Assembly: GCF_004217095.1 (NCBI RefSeq)
Contig: NZ_SHKO01000002.1
Span: forward strand, 682,001-746,000
Source of the DNA: Advenella incenata
GTDB lineage: Bacteria; Pseudomonadota; Gammaproteobacteria; Burkholderiales; Burkholderiaceae_B
Length of the DNA stretch: 64,000 bases
Reading direction: 5' to 3'
Positions 51,701 through 60,586 of this stretch are shown in pieces. The notes below the pieces were generated by a model. That model saw nothing but the letters and a program-made list of their open reading frames with translations, searched no databases and had not been told where the DNA came from. Numbering within the stretch: position 1 is the stretch's first letter; each line of letters starts with the position of its first letter. Both the position numbers and the translations under genes were made by a program.

Positions 51701-52522
51701 ATGGCTGACAGGCTTGCCGCGCTGATGGCGCATTTCCCTGTAACCGCGCAGGTTTTCAATACCAGCGCGCTGTGTGGCATTAATACGGTGCAAAGCGATG
51801 GCGCCAACGGACAATTGCATTTGGTGCGCAGTGGTACGGTCCAGGTGCAATACGGCAGCCAAGTGCTGCAGGTAGATCGCCCCAGCCTGTTGCTGTTCCC
51901 AAGGCCGATGACCCATCACTTTGTGACCGACTCCGAGCTGGGGGCGGACATGGTCTGCGCCAACCTGGCTTTCGAAGGCGGCGCAGGCAATCCGATCGCC
52001 TCGGCGCTGCCCGACCTTGTCTGCCTGCCGCTGGCAGATGTTGATGGCGCCGAGCCGATATTGGCGCTGTTGTTCGAAGAAGCGTTCGAGCAGCGTTGCG
52101 GGCGCGTCGCGCTGGTTGAGCGGCTGTTCGAGGTGGTAATGATCCAGGTATTGCGCCAGCTGATGGAAAGCGGTCAAATCCATGGCGGCCTGCTGTCCGG
52201 CCTGTCGCACGCCCGCCTGCGCAATGCGCTGGTAGCGATGCATGAGGCGCCGGCGCAGGAGTGGACCCTGGACGAGCTGGCGACGGTCGCGGGCATGTCG
52301 CGCAGCGTTTTTGCCGCGACGTTTCGTGAGACGGTGGGTATCACGCCGGGCCAGTATCTGCAGGGCTGGCGCGTGCGGCTGGCACAAAAGGCCCTGCGCC
52401 GCGGGCGCCCCTTGAAGATGATTGCGGCCGAGGTCGGCTACGGCAGCGAAGCGGCGCTATCCCGTGCGTTCAAGGCGCAGGCGGGGCAGTCACCGCGGCA
52501 GTGGAAGGCGGGGTATATGTAG
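51701..52522 (+). CDS. AraC family regulator with cupin_6 domain
   Basis: 273 residues from MADRLAALM, with AGGAG seven bases ahead. Cupin-like N-terminal domain about 1-170 (LHLVRSGTVQVQYGSQVLQV, LLLFPRPMTHHFVTD), double HTH at 185-270 (WTLDELATVAGMSRSVFAAT, FRETVGITPGQYLQGWRVRL, EVGYGSEAALSRAFKAQAGQ). It is divergent from ohr across 125 bp and probably activates ohr and the hydrolase gene. Confidence 0.92.
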   Translation: MADRLAALMAHFPVTAQVFNTSALCGINTVQSDGANGQLHLVRSGTVQVQYGSQVLQVDRPSLLLFPRPMTHHFVTDSELGADMVCANLAFEGGAGNPIASALPDLVCLPLADVDGAEPILALLFEEAFEQRCGRVALVERLFEVVMIQVLRQLMESGQIHGGLLSGLSHARLRNALVAMHEAPAQEWTLDELATVAGMSRSVFAATFRETVGITPGQYLQGWRVRLAQKALRRGRPLKMIAAEVGYGSEAALSRAFKAQAGQSPRQWKAGYM

Positions 52523-52673
52523 AGGAGGGGTTGGCCCTGATTATCACATCCGTGTTTTCAAAAAATAAAAATTGCAGTAGTATTATGACCACTGGCGCAT
52601 AACACCGCGCCTGGCTTAGCATCACATGACATCACAGTTGTATTCCCAAATAACTCGAATATCGGAGATTTAC

Positions 52674-53015
52674 ATGAGTGGAAGCTATGACTTGAAGCGC
52701 AGTGGCGAGCAGTACATGTTCAATCTGAAGGCTGGAAATGGACAAACTGTTCTGACCAGCGAGCGATATGCCGCCAAGGCAGGTGCGTTGGATGGCATCG
52801 AATCGGTCCGCAAGAATTCTCCGATAGACGAAAGGTACGAGCGAAAAACAGCCAAGGATGGCTCGCCTTTTTTTACATTATCAAGTGCCAATGGCCAGGT
52901 AATCGGGCGTAGCGAAATGTATTCCAGCGCCACCGCCCGCGACAACGGGATTGCTTCGTGCAAAACCAACGGCCCGACGGGGACAACAAAGGACAATACC
53001 GCTACTGGTGCATAG
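52674..53015 (+). CDS. YegP family protein (DUF1508)
   Basis: 113 residues from MSGSYDLK, with CGGAG before the ATG; an upstream start at 52626 is unsupported. Two DUF1508 repeats are visible: GEQYMFNLKAGNGQTVLTSE and DGSPFFTLSSANGQVIGRSE, each followed by A-KAGALDGIESV or ATARDNGIASC. Small cytosolic proteins of unknown function. Confidence 0.9.
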   Translation: MSGSYDLKRSGEQYMFNLKAGNGQTVLTSERYAAKAGALDGIESVRKNSPIDERYERKTAKDGSPFFTLSSANGQVIGRSEMYSSATARDNGIASCKTNGPTGTTKDNTATGA

Positions 53016-53208
53016 CGCCAACGGCTCTTGTTCGTCTCCGGATAGCGTCGTTCGATCGGGTCGGTGAAAATTGATCATGGTAAAATAAAAGGCCTGCATC
53101 GTTAGCCAATTGTGGTGGTGTTTCATGCTTTGGCTGATCGATGTGTCGCGCGTCATAGCGATGCCTATACGCCGTTTTTGCTGTGTATTTTTGCCGGACC
53201 CAATTCGA

Positions 53209-53862
53209 ATGACAGAAAAAAAGATAGTGGATTTTCGGGTGTATACCATGCGCTCTGGTGGTGTTGACGAATTTCTTCGTTTGGCGAAACTTCACATGTT
53301 GCCGGTACAATCGCGCCACCTCGGCCAGCCGTTGGCCTTTTACAAGACCGAAATCGGGCAGCAGGAAGAAGTGATGCATTTATGGGGCTTTGACTCTCTG
53401 GCGGACATGGAACGCAGAAGGGCTTTTAGAGATGCAGATTCTCAATGGGGTACCTATTTGAGCGAATCCGATGGCCTGATAGAGCGACAGGAAAACACCG
53501 TTCTGAAGCAGGTGCCCATAAAAATAAACCACGACGATACGCGACGCGACGATTTGACCGTCATGCAAATCAAGGTGTCGACGGTAAAGAGGGGGCGCAT
53601 GTCGGAGCTGCTTTCTGCGTATGAGAAGAGGGGGCTACCGGTGCTCCAGAAAAATCGGGTCGGCATTGCTGGTATTTATACGTCTGAAGTCGGGAGCCTG
53701 AACAAATTTATCCAGATCACAGCTCACGACAATTATGCCGCAATAGAAGCGCTTAATCAGAAACTGGCAGCAAATGCTGAGTGGCGCGCCTTTCGTAATC
53801 ATGCAGATGATCTTGTTGTTTCCCAAACCACGAAAATAGCCCGACAAATACAAATGTCATAA
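53209..53862 (+). CDS. NIPSNAP family protein
   Basis: 217 residues from MTEKKIVDFRVYTMRSGG; earlier in-frame starts (53110, 53161) add an unlikely Cys/Trp-rich leader. Two tandem dimeric alpha-beta-barrel domains: VDFRVYTMRSGGVDEFLRLA and MQIKVSTVKRGRMSELLSAY. LWGFDSLADMERRRAFRDAD is the conserved NIPSNAP segment. The function of bacterial members is unknown; some accompany degradation genes. A GC-rich hairpin (about 53876-53899) follows and may end transcription from either side. Confidence 0.85.
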   Translation: MTEKKIVDFRVYTMRSGGVDEFLRLAKLHMLPVQSRHLGQPLAFYKTEIGQQEEVMHLWGFDSLADMERRRAFRDADSQWGTYLSESDGLIERQENTVLKQVPIKINHDDTRRDDLTVMQIKVSTVKRGRMSELLSAYEKRGLPVLQKNRVGIAGIYTSEVGSLNKFIQITAHDNYAAIEALNQKLAANAEWRAFRNHADDLVVSQTTKIARQIQMS

Positions 53863-53947
53863 GGGCGTTCGTGAACCGGGCGGTGATTGACCGCCCCGGC
53901 ACCGTGCCCTACTTCACAAAGCAGATCGACTCAACATCAATTCGGGC

Positions 53948-55537
53948 TTAGCATCTGCGAACTGCAGTACCCGCAAGATCGCCAGTCGCCACTCCATCTG
54001 CCAAAGTGGGACGTCCATTCACAAATACCCATTCGATACCACTGGCGAATTGTCGCGGATTTTCATAAGTGGCGTTCGCTTGTACGTTGGCGGGGTCAAA
54101 GACGGTGATGTTAGCCCGATAACCTTGTTTGAGCAGCCCCATATCACCGAGCCTGAATGTGCGCGCCGTGTAGCCGGTCATTTTGAATATACTTTCTTCA
54201 AGCGTCATCCAGCCCTTGTCGCGCACGAGTTCCCCCAGAACTTTCGGGAACGTTCCGTATTGGCGCGGATGAGGGTGATCTCCCACGTCCAGGCCGTCGC
54301 TTCCTATCATGCTGTGTGCATGGGTGAGCACATTGCGTAGGTCCTCTTCACACGAGTTCTGCATGATCTGGCCCACCTCGCCTTGTTCTGCCAGCATCAG
54401 ATCAAAGACAAAGTCACAGACCTCCTGGCCTGCCTGTTGCGCGGCTTCGAGTACCGTCAGGCCGACATATACCTGACGTTCGGCATGCTTGAGGTAGGAA
54501 ATGGTAATGTTCTGCCAGCCCAGGGCCGCAATTCGGTTTTCCCAACCGGGGATGCCATGCGTCCAGTCGTGCCTGATGCGCGCGCGGCATTCGTTCGATG
54601 CCAGTCTTTCCATCATTGCGTCCCGCCCGCCATCGAGCACCCAGGGTGGAAACAGCATGGATAGTGTAGTGCTGCCGGCCAGGTACGGGTACATATCGGA
54701 ATAGGTGGTTAGGCCGTGTTGGCGGGCCTCGTCCAGCTTGGCAAGCGACAGGCGTGTCTTGCCGTAGTTTCTCGCACCGCTGGTCTTGTGATGAGAGATC
54801 AGCAACGGAATGTGTGCACGCAGGGCAACATCCAGGGACTCGTCTACGGATTGGAGCAGCCCATCTACCTGATCCCGCATATGGGTTGCGTACAACCCGC
54901 CATAGTCATTGACGATGCCTGCCAGAGCAACGAGTTCGTCCGAATCGGCGTAGACGCCGGGTACATAACACAGGCCTGATGATAAACCCAGCGAGCCTTG
55001 CTGCATTGTCTGATGAAGCAGGGTCTTCATGGATTCCAGTTCGGCCAGGGTTGGCGCTCGCGCCTCCAGTCCCATAACCGCAGCACGCAGTGCGCCGTGT
55101 CCAGTCAGCGTGGCGACGTTGACGGCGGCGCCTTGCTTGAATACGCGCTCGAAGTACCCGTTAAGGTCCACCCAGTTCCACTCAATGGTGGGGTGGCCGA
55201 AGATGGGTGAAGCCTGTTCACGGAACGCAGCCGCGTTCGCACCAGCCAATGGAAAAGTAGACCATCCGCAGTTTCCTAGCACCTCTGTGGTTACGCCCTG
55301 ACGAACTTTGCTTTCAGCGCCGGGGTTGGCAATCAGGGACAGTTCCGAGTGGCAGTGGCAGTCGATGAATCCGGGCGAAATGATCCGCTCACTGCAGTCG
55401 ATTCGCCTTGCGGCCGATTCGTCTGTCAAATCGCCGATTGCGGATATACGACCGTCTTTTAAGGCAACATCGCCGGTCACGCGCGGCTTGCCGCTGCCAT
55501 CAATGATTGAACCGTGAGAGAGAATGAAGTCGTGCAT
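53948..55537 (-). CDS. D-aminoacylase-type amidohydrolase (N-acyl-D-amino-acid deacylase family)
   Basis: 529 residues. ISPGFIDCHCHSELSLIANP near 55 provides the HxH metal motif, VRQGVTTEVLGNCGWSTFPL near 78 the GVTTxxxGNCG signature of D-aminoacylases, GSLGLSSGLCYVPGVYADSD near 180 and LLISHHKTSGARNYGKTRLS near 245 further metal and substrate regions, and MIGSDGLDVGDHPHPRQYGT near 415 the catalytic Asp. The enzyme removes acyl groups from N-acyl-D-amino acids; relatives hydrolyse hydantoin-like or dipeptide substrates. It is the last gene of the minus-strand unit with a Bug receptor, D-cysteine desulfhydrase and ABC binding protein. Confidence 0.88.
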   Translation of the reverse strand: MHDFILSHGSIIDGSGKPRVTGDVALKDGRISAIGDLTDESAARRIDCSERIISPGFIDCHCHSELSLIANPGAESKVRQGVTTEVLGNCGWSTFPLAGANAAAFREQASPIFGHPTIEWNWVDLNGYFERVFKQGAAVNVATLTGHGALRAAVMGLEARAPTLAELESMKTLLHQTMQQGSLGLSSGLCYVPGVYADSDELVALAGIVNDYGGLYATHMRDQVDGLLQSVDESLDVALRAHIPLLISHHKTSGARNYGKTRLSLAKLDEARQHGLTTYSDMYPYLAGSTTLSMLFPPWVLDGGRDAMMERLASNECRARIRHDWTHGIPGWENRIAALGWQNITISYLKHAERQVYVGLTVLEAAQQAGQEVCDFVFDLMLAEQGEVGQIMQNSCEEDLRNVLTHAHSMIGSDGLDVGDHPHPRQYGTFPKVLGELVRDKGWMTLEESIFKMTGYTARTFRLGDMGLLKQGYRANITVFDPANVQANATYENPRQFASGIEWVFVNGRPTLADGVATGDLAGTAVRRC

Positions 55538-55591
55538 AATTGAGAGGGTGACCTTGGGGTTAGGTGAGGGCGATCAAGTACGCGGCCCGCA

Positions 55592-56569
55592 TTATTGTTT
55601 TTCGATTTTGGCGCTTTCGATAAGCTGCGCCCATTTGCGCTGCTCCTGGGCGATCAACGCGCTGTACTCTTGCTGGGTTCCCGGGGTGGGCGTGGCAAAG
55701 GATTGCGTGAGCGTTGCCTGTACCGTGGGTGAACGCATTGCGGTGTTAAGCGTTTCACTTATTTTCATGATAATGTCTTTGGGCGTACCGGCCGGGGCGA
55801 TCAGTCCTCCCCAGGCGCTGTTTTCATAATCTTTGAGGCCGCTTTCCGCAAGGGTCGGTATTGAGGGATCCATCTGCACGCGCTCGCTGGTTGTAATTGC
55901 CAGTGCACGCAACTTGCCGCTTTTAATCATTGGGTATGCGACCGTGGCATTGGTGAACGTATAGTCAAGCCGGCCGCCCACCAGGTCTGTCAGTGATTGC
56001 GGATCGCCGTTATACGGAATGAATTGGGTATCAACGCCACTGAGATCTTTGAAGAGCTCACCGCCCATATGGCCGCTGCTTCCAAGGTTGGAGGCTGCCC
56101 ATGTCAACTGGCCCGGTGATTTTTTTGCGGCGGCAATCAGATCGGCGATCGTTTTGTAGGGGGAGTCTTTTCGCACCACTAATAGATTGGGTACGGTATA
56201 CATCGGGCCAGCGGGGACAAAGTCTCGATTCGCGTCGTATGCGAGTTTCTTGAACAGCGCGGGATTGATCGCCAGGTTATTGATATTTCCATAACTTAAC
56301 GTGTAGCCATCAAGGGCTGAGCGTTTCAAATGTGATAGCGCGATCGCGCCTGCGGCACCCGGCCGATTCTCGATGATAAAAGATTGGCCGGTGATTTTGG
56401 CCAATTCGGCGGCGACGGCACGCGTCAATACGTCAGATGCCGCGCCAGGTGTCGACGGCAGCACAATGGTGACCGCCTTTGTCGGCCAGGCAGTCTCGGT
56501 AGCGTGGCTGTATTGCAAGCTTGATATTACACCCAAGGCGGCAATAAACGCGCAACTTATTTTGTTCAT
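55592..56569 (-). CDS. Bug/TctC-family solute receptor
   Basis: 325 residues from MNKISCAFI, with AAAAGGAAAAATC before the ATG. Signal peptide to about 24 (QYSHATE). Landmarks: WPTKAVTIVLPSTPGAASDV, ENRPGAAGAIALSHL, DGYTLSYG, IPYNGDPQSLTDLVGGR. It is within the unit that encodes D-cysteine desulfhydrase and D-aminoacylase, so an N-acyl-D-amino acid or similar acid could be its ligand. Confidence 0.92.
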   Translation of the reverse strand: MNKISCAFIAALGVISSLQYSHATETAWPTKAVTIVLPSTPGAASDVLTRAVAAELAKITGQSFIIENRPGAAGAIALSHLKRSALDGYTLSYGNINNLAINPALFKKLAYDANRDFVPAGPMYTVPNLLVVRKDSPYKTIADLIAAAKKSPGQLTWAASNLGSSGHMGGELFKDLSGVDTQFIPYNGDPQSLTDLVGGRLDYTFTNATVAYPMIKSGKLRALAITTSERVQMDPSIPTLAESGLKDYENSAWGGLIAPAGTPKDIIMKISETLNTAMRSPTVQATLTQSFATPTPGTQQEYSALIAQEQRKWAQLIESAKIEKQ

Positions 56570-56597
56570 GATTTTTCCTTTTAGAATGGAAAACAAG

Positions 56598-57584
56598 CTA
56601 GAGCAAGGCGGCGTAAGCAGACAGTACTGCTGCGCCACCGGTGTGCAGAAAAACAATGTTCTGGTCCGCAGCAAACCTGCCCGAATGAATATCGGCGATC
56701 AAGCCTGCCATGGCCTTGCCTGTGTACACAGGATCCAGCAGGATGCCTTCTTGTCGTCCCAGGAGCTTGATGGCATCCAGGGCTTCTGGGGTTGCGATAC
56801 CATATCCGTCGCCGATATGAGCGTCATCGACCTCTATCTGGTCAGCGGGTACGGAGGCCTCCATCAGGCCCGCAGTCTGGTTGGCGATGGCATGAACGAT
56901 TTCTGACATGCGATTGGAGTCGAACCGCACGCTATAGCCTCGCACCCGGGTATGTTTGCCACGGGACAGTGCGGCAACCAGGCCCGCTTGCGTTCCGCCG
57001 CTTCCGGCCGCATGCACAATGTAGTCGACCTTAATGCCCAGATCAGAGGCCTGGGCGGCGATCTCATGAGCACAGCCCACATATCCCATCGCGCCCAGTG
57101 GACTTGAGCCTCCACCGGCGATGATGTAGGGTTTGCGCCCTTGTCGGATCAGTTGCGTTTCCAGCTCGGCAACCGCTTCCGCAATGTTTGCGCCTGCAGG
57201 CAACGCCTCGCAGAGCGTTGCGCCGAGCACTCGGTTCAAGAGCGCGTTGCCTGCCCGGTAATATTCGGCGGGTTGCCCTTCCAGACGTCGTTCCAGCAGC
57301 AATACGCAACTGAGGCCCAACTGGGCAGCGGCGGCTGCGGTTTGCCGGGCATGATTCGACTGGGTCGCGCCCGTTGCGATCAAGGTATCGGCGCCCTTGG
57401 CGAGCGCGTCGGCTGCCAGATACTCCAGTTTGCGCGCCTTGTTGCCGCCGCCGGCCAGACCAGTGAGGTCATCTCGCTTCATGAATATCTTCGGCCCGCC
57501 CAGATAGGCCGACAGTCGCAGAAGCGGCTGCAGGGGCGTTGCATGTTCAGTGAAGCTGATTCTGGGAAATGCATTCCATTCCAT
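56598..57584 (-). CDS. D-cysteine desulfhydrase / ACC deaminase family PLP enzyme
   Basis: 328 residues from MEWNAFPRI (AAGGAG upstream). GLAGGGNKARKLEYLAAD holds the PLP lysine at residue 49; ATGATQSNHARQTAAAAAQL near 70 binds substrate; HAAGSGGTQAGLVAALS near 195 is the phosphate loop. It matches DcyD-type D-cysteine desulfhydrases, which turn D-cysteine into pyruvate, ammonia and sulfide by way of an aminoacrylate; the ACC deaminases are close relatives. Position beside an amino-acid ABC receptor and, across the divergent promoter, a RidA protein fits a D-amino-acid role. Confidence 0.88.
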   Translation of the reverse strand: MEWNAFPRISFTEHATPLQPLLRLSAYLGGPKIFMKRDDLTGLAGGGNKARKLEYLAADALAKGADTLIATGATQSNHARQTAAAAAQLGLSCVLLLERRLEGQPAEYYRAGNALLNRVLGATLCEALPAGANIAEAVAELETQLIRQGRKPYIIAGGGSSPLGAMGYVGCAHEIAAQASDLGIKVDYIVHAAGSGGTQAGLVAALSRGKHTRVRGYSVRFDSNRMSEIVHAIANQTAGLMEASVPADQIEVDDAHIGDGYGIATPEALDAIKLLGRQEGILLDPVYTGKAMAGLIADIHSGRFAADQNIVFLHTGGAAVLSAYAALL

Positions 57585-57597
57585 TTGGCCGCGCTCC

Positions 57598-58497
57598 TTA
57601 TTGGTATGAGGCAGCGTCGGTGCTGTCGGTAGGATTGGCAATGGCGCGTCGCAGTGCTGGACTCATGGGAACCCGCAGATTGATGGATTTGGGTGGAATC
57701 GCAGACTCGAACCATTTGGCGTAAATGCCGTTGATGGCACCGCTTGCAAATGTGGATTTGAGCGCACCATCCACCAGTGCCTTGAAGGAGGAGTCCCCCT
57801 TTCTCATCATCAGGGCGTACGGCTCAACCGACAGGGGGGCCTTGGAAATCACGTATGCATCCGGCGTTTTTGCGTTGGCCACCAGACCGGCAAGTGTAAT
57901 GTCGTCCAGGAAGAATGCAGCGGCCCTGTCGGTTTCCATCATCAGGAAGCCTTCGGCAAAATCGCGTGCCGGTGCGATACGCATACCGTATTTGTGCGCG
58001 ACGTTCAGTGCCATGATCTGCCGAATATTTGACGAGCCAGCTGTGGCGACTACTGACTTGCTCGCCAGTGAACTCAGATCAGCAAGGTTGGTGCTTTTCT
58101 TGGAGACAAATCGTGTGCTGGATACGAAGATGGTGGATGAAAAGGCGACCTGTTTCTGGCGCTCGACTGTATTCGAGGTGGTGCCGCACTCCAGGTCGAT
58201 TGTGCCATTGGCCATGAGCGGGATACGGTTGGAAGAGGCTATGGGCACCATCCTGATCTTGAGATCGGGCTGATTGAGGTGGGTCTTTATTTCTTCCACG
58301 ACTTTAAGGCAGAGATCCACCGAATAGCCGACAAACTGGTGTGATGCATCGAGATAGGAAAAGGGTTGTGCGGTTTCCCGAACGCCGAGCGCGATCTCGT
58401 TCTTTTGTTTGATTTTGCTGAGTGTGTCGGTTGGCTGGGCGGTTGCGCACGTGCTGGCGACCAGCGTAAGGGCTGCGACAAACATTGAAGTTTTCAT
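57598..58497 (-). CDS. amino-acid ABC transporter substrate-binding protein (SBP_bac_3, GltI-like)
   Basis: 299 residues, with GGAGAAGACACCC before the ATG. Signal peptide to about 20 (TCATAQP). EIALGVRETAQPFSYLDASH near 35 and FVGYSVDLCLKVVEEIKTHL near 55 are the family start; DLECGTTSNTVERQKQVAFS near 118 binds the amino-acid moiety. Permease and ATPase genes are not adjacent but lie at 61517-63691 on the other strand, beyond the MocR gene, in what looks like a split importer. Confidence 0.9.
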   Translation of the reverse strand: MKTSMFVAALTLVASTCATAQPTDTLSKIKQKNEIALGVRETAQPFSYLDASHQFVGYSVDLCLKVVEEIKTHLNQPDLKIRMVPIASSNRIPLMANGTIDLECGTTSNTVERQKQVAFSSTIFVSSTRFVSKKSTNLADLSSLASKSVVATAGSSNIRQIMALNVAHKYGMRIAPARDFAEGFLMMETDRAAAFFLDDITLAGLVANAKTPDAYVISKAPLSVEPYALMMRKGDSSFKALVDGALKSTFASGAINGIYAKWFESAIPPKSINLRVPMSPALRRAIANPTDSTDAASYQ

Positions 58498-58543
58498 GGG
58501 TGTCTTCTCCGGTGCCGCAGCGTAAATCGCTCACGGACTTCTT

Positions 58544-58561
58544 ATTGTATCGTTACAAAAT
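58544..58561. promoter_or_regulatory. ATTGTATCGTTACAAAAT palindrome, probable MocR site
   Basis: This imperfect palindrome lies 47 bp upstream of the ABC binding-protein start and matches the core of the perfect palindrome at 60111-60136 (TTGTATCG, G or T, TACAAAA). It probably places the minus-strand operon under the MocR regulator encoded just upstream. Confidence 0.65.
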
Positions 58562-58621
58562 AATGAAATCCAATTATCAATCGATACATAAAGAAAGTCA
58601 ATGGTATATATTGCAGGCGAA

Positions 58622-60034
58622 CTAGGGGAATATACCAATGGAGGGGGCGTGTGGTTCTTCAGCCAGCATGTCTGCAATCAGTATTCCAAAATTGCGCAGC
58701 TCGGCTGTATCCTGTGCTGCGCTGACGCTGATGCGCACGGCGTTATCTACACCGGGCGGGTTGGTGGCAAAGGCTTCTGAGGGAGCAGCCCGATAGCCCA
58801 TCGTTTCTATTCGTCGGCAAAACTGGCCGGCAGTCCATGGGTCGGGAAGTCGCAGCCAAGCGTGGGGGCTAAACGTGCTTGTCTGCAGATCGAATCCGGC
58901 AAGTGCCTGAGTAAGTGCGTTGTTTCGTTCGCCCAGCTCAAGCCGGTTCTCTTGCAGTACTCGTTCGGCGCTCCCTGAGGTGACAAGCTGGGCTGCCACC
59001 TCGGCTGAGATCGGCGAGGCCATCCAGGTCGTGGCACGCACTGCCTCGATGACTGCCGCTGTCAGTTGGCGTGGCGTTTGCATGTAGCCCACGCGCAATC
59101 CAGGGCCAAGGGATTTGGAAAAGCTGGTAATCCTGATAGTCAATTCCGGAGCCAGGGATGCCAGGGTAGGCAGTGGTACTTCCGACAGGCAGCCGTACAC
59201 ATCATCTTCCAGCAGAAAGATGCCAGCCTGCTTTGCAATGTCGGCAATTTCCATGCGCCGGTCTGGCGGGATGGTTGCCGTCGTTGGATTGTGGATGTTG
59301 GGCACGCAGACAAGGCCTTTGATGGGGTGGGTTGCGATTGCTTTACGCAGGGAGTCTGGCACCAGGCCGTGCTCGTCAATGTCGATCGGCACTAAGTTGA
59401 GTCCGAGCCGAGGCGCCAGGGTTCTCAAGCCGGTGTAGGTCAGTTGCTCTGTGGCGACATAGTCGCCAGCCTTGCTGCATGCCAGCAAACCGCACAAAAG
59501 CGCGTGTTGTGCGCCATCGGTCACGACTACCCGGGCAGGGTCAACGGGGGGTTCGGTGTTGCGACTGAGCCACTGGGCGCCGGCCTGTCTATGGGTGGAG
59601 CGTCCTGCCGGATCATCGTAGCGCAGCAGCTCGCCAAAGGCAGGTGATTGGTGCAGCTGTGATAGCGCCTGCCCAATGTCGTCTCCCCAGCTTTTCAATG
59701 CTGCCTGATGGCCGCGCAGGTCCACTATTCGATGTCTTGCGGAGGCTGCACCTGCTGTCGCGTCGACCGCATCTGCTGCGGCCGGATCCTTCACGCGTGT
59801 TCCGCGGCGCGCGCCGGTCTCCAGCAGTCTCGCTCTTACAACTTCGCCGAATGCGCGAGATACAGTCCCTACGGTCACGCCAAGCTGGGATGACAATTGG
59901 CGGTTGGGCGGCAACTGGTCGCCGGGCTTGAGTTTGCCGCTACGGATGTCCTGGATGAGAGCCTGGGCGATTCTCTTATACATCGGTCCACTGGTTGCAG
60001 ACAGATCTGGTGCCCAGTCGTTTGAGCTTTGCAT
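58622..60034 (-). CDS. MocR/PdxR-type regulator (GntR HTH fused to aminotransferase domain)
   Basis: 470 residues from MQSSNDWAP with AAAAAGGCAATAT before the ATG; the frame continues upstream without a better start. GntR winged HTH at about 17-85 (KPGDQLPPNRQLSSQLGVTV, GTVSRAFGEVVRARLL), then a fold-type I aminotransferase domain from about 110. ITSFSKSLGPGLRVGYMQTP near 305 contains the PLP lysine. MocR regulators use PLP or a PLP-amino-acid adduct as signal and usually control the neighbouring genes. Flanked by two copies of the same palindrome, it is the central regulator of 53.9-63.7 kb. Confidence 0.92.
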   Translation of the reverse strand: MQSSNDWAPDLSATSGPMYKRIAQALIQDIRSGKLKPGDQLPPNRQLSSQLGVTVGTVSRAFGEVVRARLLETGARRGTRVKDPAAADAVDATAGAASARHRIVDLRGHQAALKSWGDDIGQALSQLHQSPAFGELLRYDDPAGRSTHRQAGAQWLSRNTEPPVDPARVVVTDGAQHALLCGLLACSKAGDYVATEQLTYTGLRTLAPRLGLNLVPIDIDEHGLVPDSLRKAIATHPIKGLVCVPNIHNPTTATIPPDRRMEIADIAKQAGIFLLEDDVYGCLSEVPLPTLASLAPELTIRITSFSKSLGPGLRVGYMQTPRQLTAAVIEAVRATTWMASPISAEVAAQLVTSGSAERVLQENRLELGERNNALTQALAGFDLQTSTFSPHAWLRLPDPWTAGQFCRRIETMGYRAAPSEAFATNPPGVDNAVRISVSAAQDTAELRNFGILIADMLAEEPHAPSIGIFP

Positions 60035-60110
60035 ATATTGCCTTTTTTCGATTCGAAGCCTTAGCGCGAGGCTTGACAGGAATAAATGTACCCGTCTATT
60101 ATCGGAACAA

Positions 60111-60136
60111 TCTATTTTGTATCGGTACAAAATAGA
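60111..60136. promoter_or_regulatory. perfect 11-bp inverted repeat, probable MocR operator
   Basis: TCTATTTTGTA (60111-60121), spacer TCGG, TACAAAATAGA (60126-60136). It lies midway between the divergent mocR and ridA genes. A further partial site, TTTGTGATACAAAA, follows at 60141-60154. Confidence 0.7.
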
Positions 60137-60184
60137 TCTATTTGTGATACAAAATTATTTAACCTATTTTACATGGAAAATAAC

Positions 60185-60586
60185 ATGCTGCAGATGATCC
60201 ATACGCCGCGCGATAAGGCTTGCGGTGGCCACTACTCACACGCGGTTCGCGCCGGGGACTTTATCTTTGTGTCGGGACAGACGCCACGCAACGACTTGCG
60301 TGCTGTAGTTGGCAAGACAATTGAAGAACAAACAGCAGTTACGCTTGAAAATGTACGTCTGACGCTCGAGGCCGCCGGCGGTGCGCTGGAGGATGTGGTC
60401 AAGGTTGGCGTTTTTCTGAGTAACCTTGCAGATGCCGCTCGTTTCGATCAGGTTTACGCCAGCCATTTTCCGACCTTCCGGCCGGCACGAACCACGGTAG
60501 GCTGCGCGCTCAACGGTGTGCAGGTGGAGATCGATGTGGTGGCTTACGTCCCCTTGTCGGCCCGTAAGCAGGAGGTGGTGCTATGA
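60185..60586 (+). CDS. RidA family (YjgF/UK114) enamine/imine deaminase
   Basis: 133 residues from MLQMIHTPR, with GGAAAATAAC before it; an ATG at 60173 would add four residues. AGDFIFVSGQTPRNDLRAVV near 25, TLENVRLTLEAAGGALEDVV near 56, VGVFLSNLADAARFDQVY near 78, and FRPARTTVGCAL near 103 carry the conserved Arg and Cys of RidA. The family hydrolyses 2-aminoacrylate and other enamines or imines released by PLP enzymes, which fits the D-cysteine desulfhydrase on the other side of MocR. It overlaps the next gene by four bases. Confidence 0.92.
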   Translation: MLQMIHTPRDKACGGHYSHAVRAGDFIFVSGQTPRNDLRAVVGKTIEEQTAVTLENVRLTLEAAGGALEDVVKVGVFLSNLADAARFDQVYASHFPTFRPARTTVGCALNGVQVEIDVVAYVPLSARKQEVVL

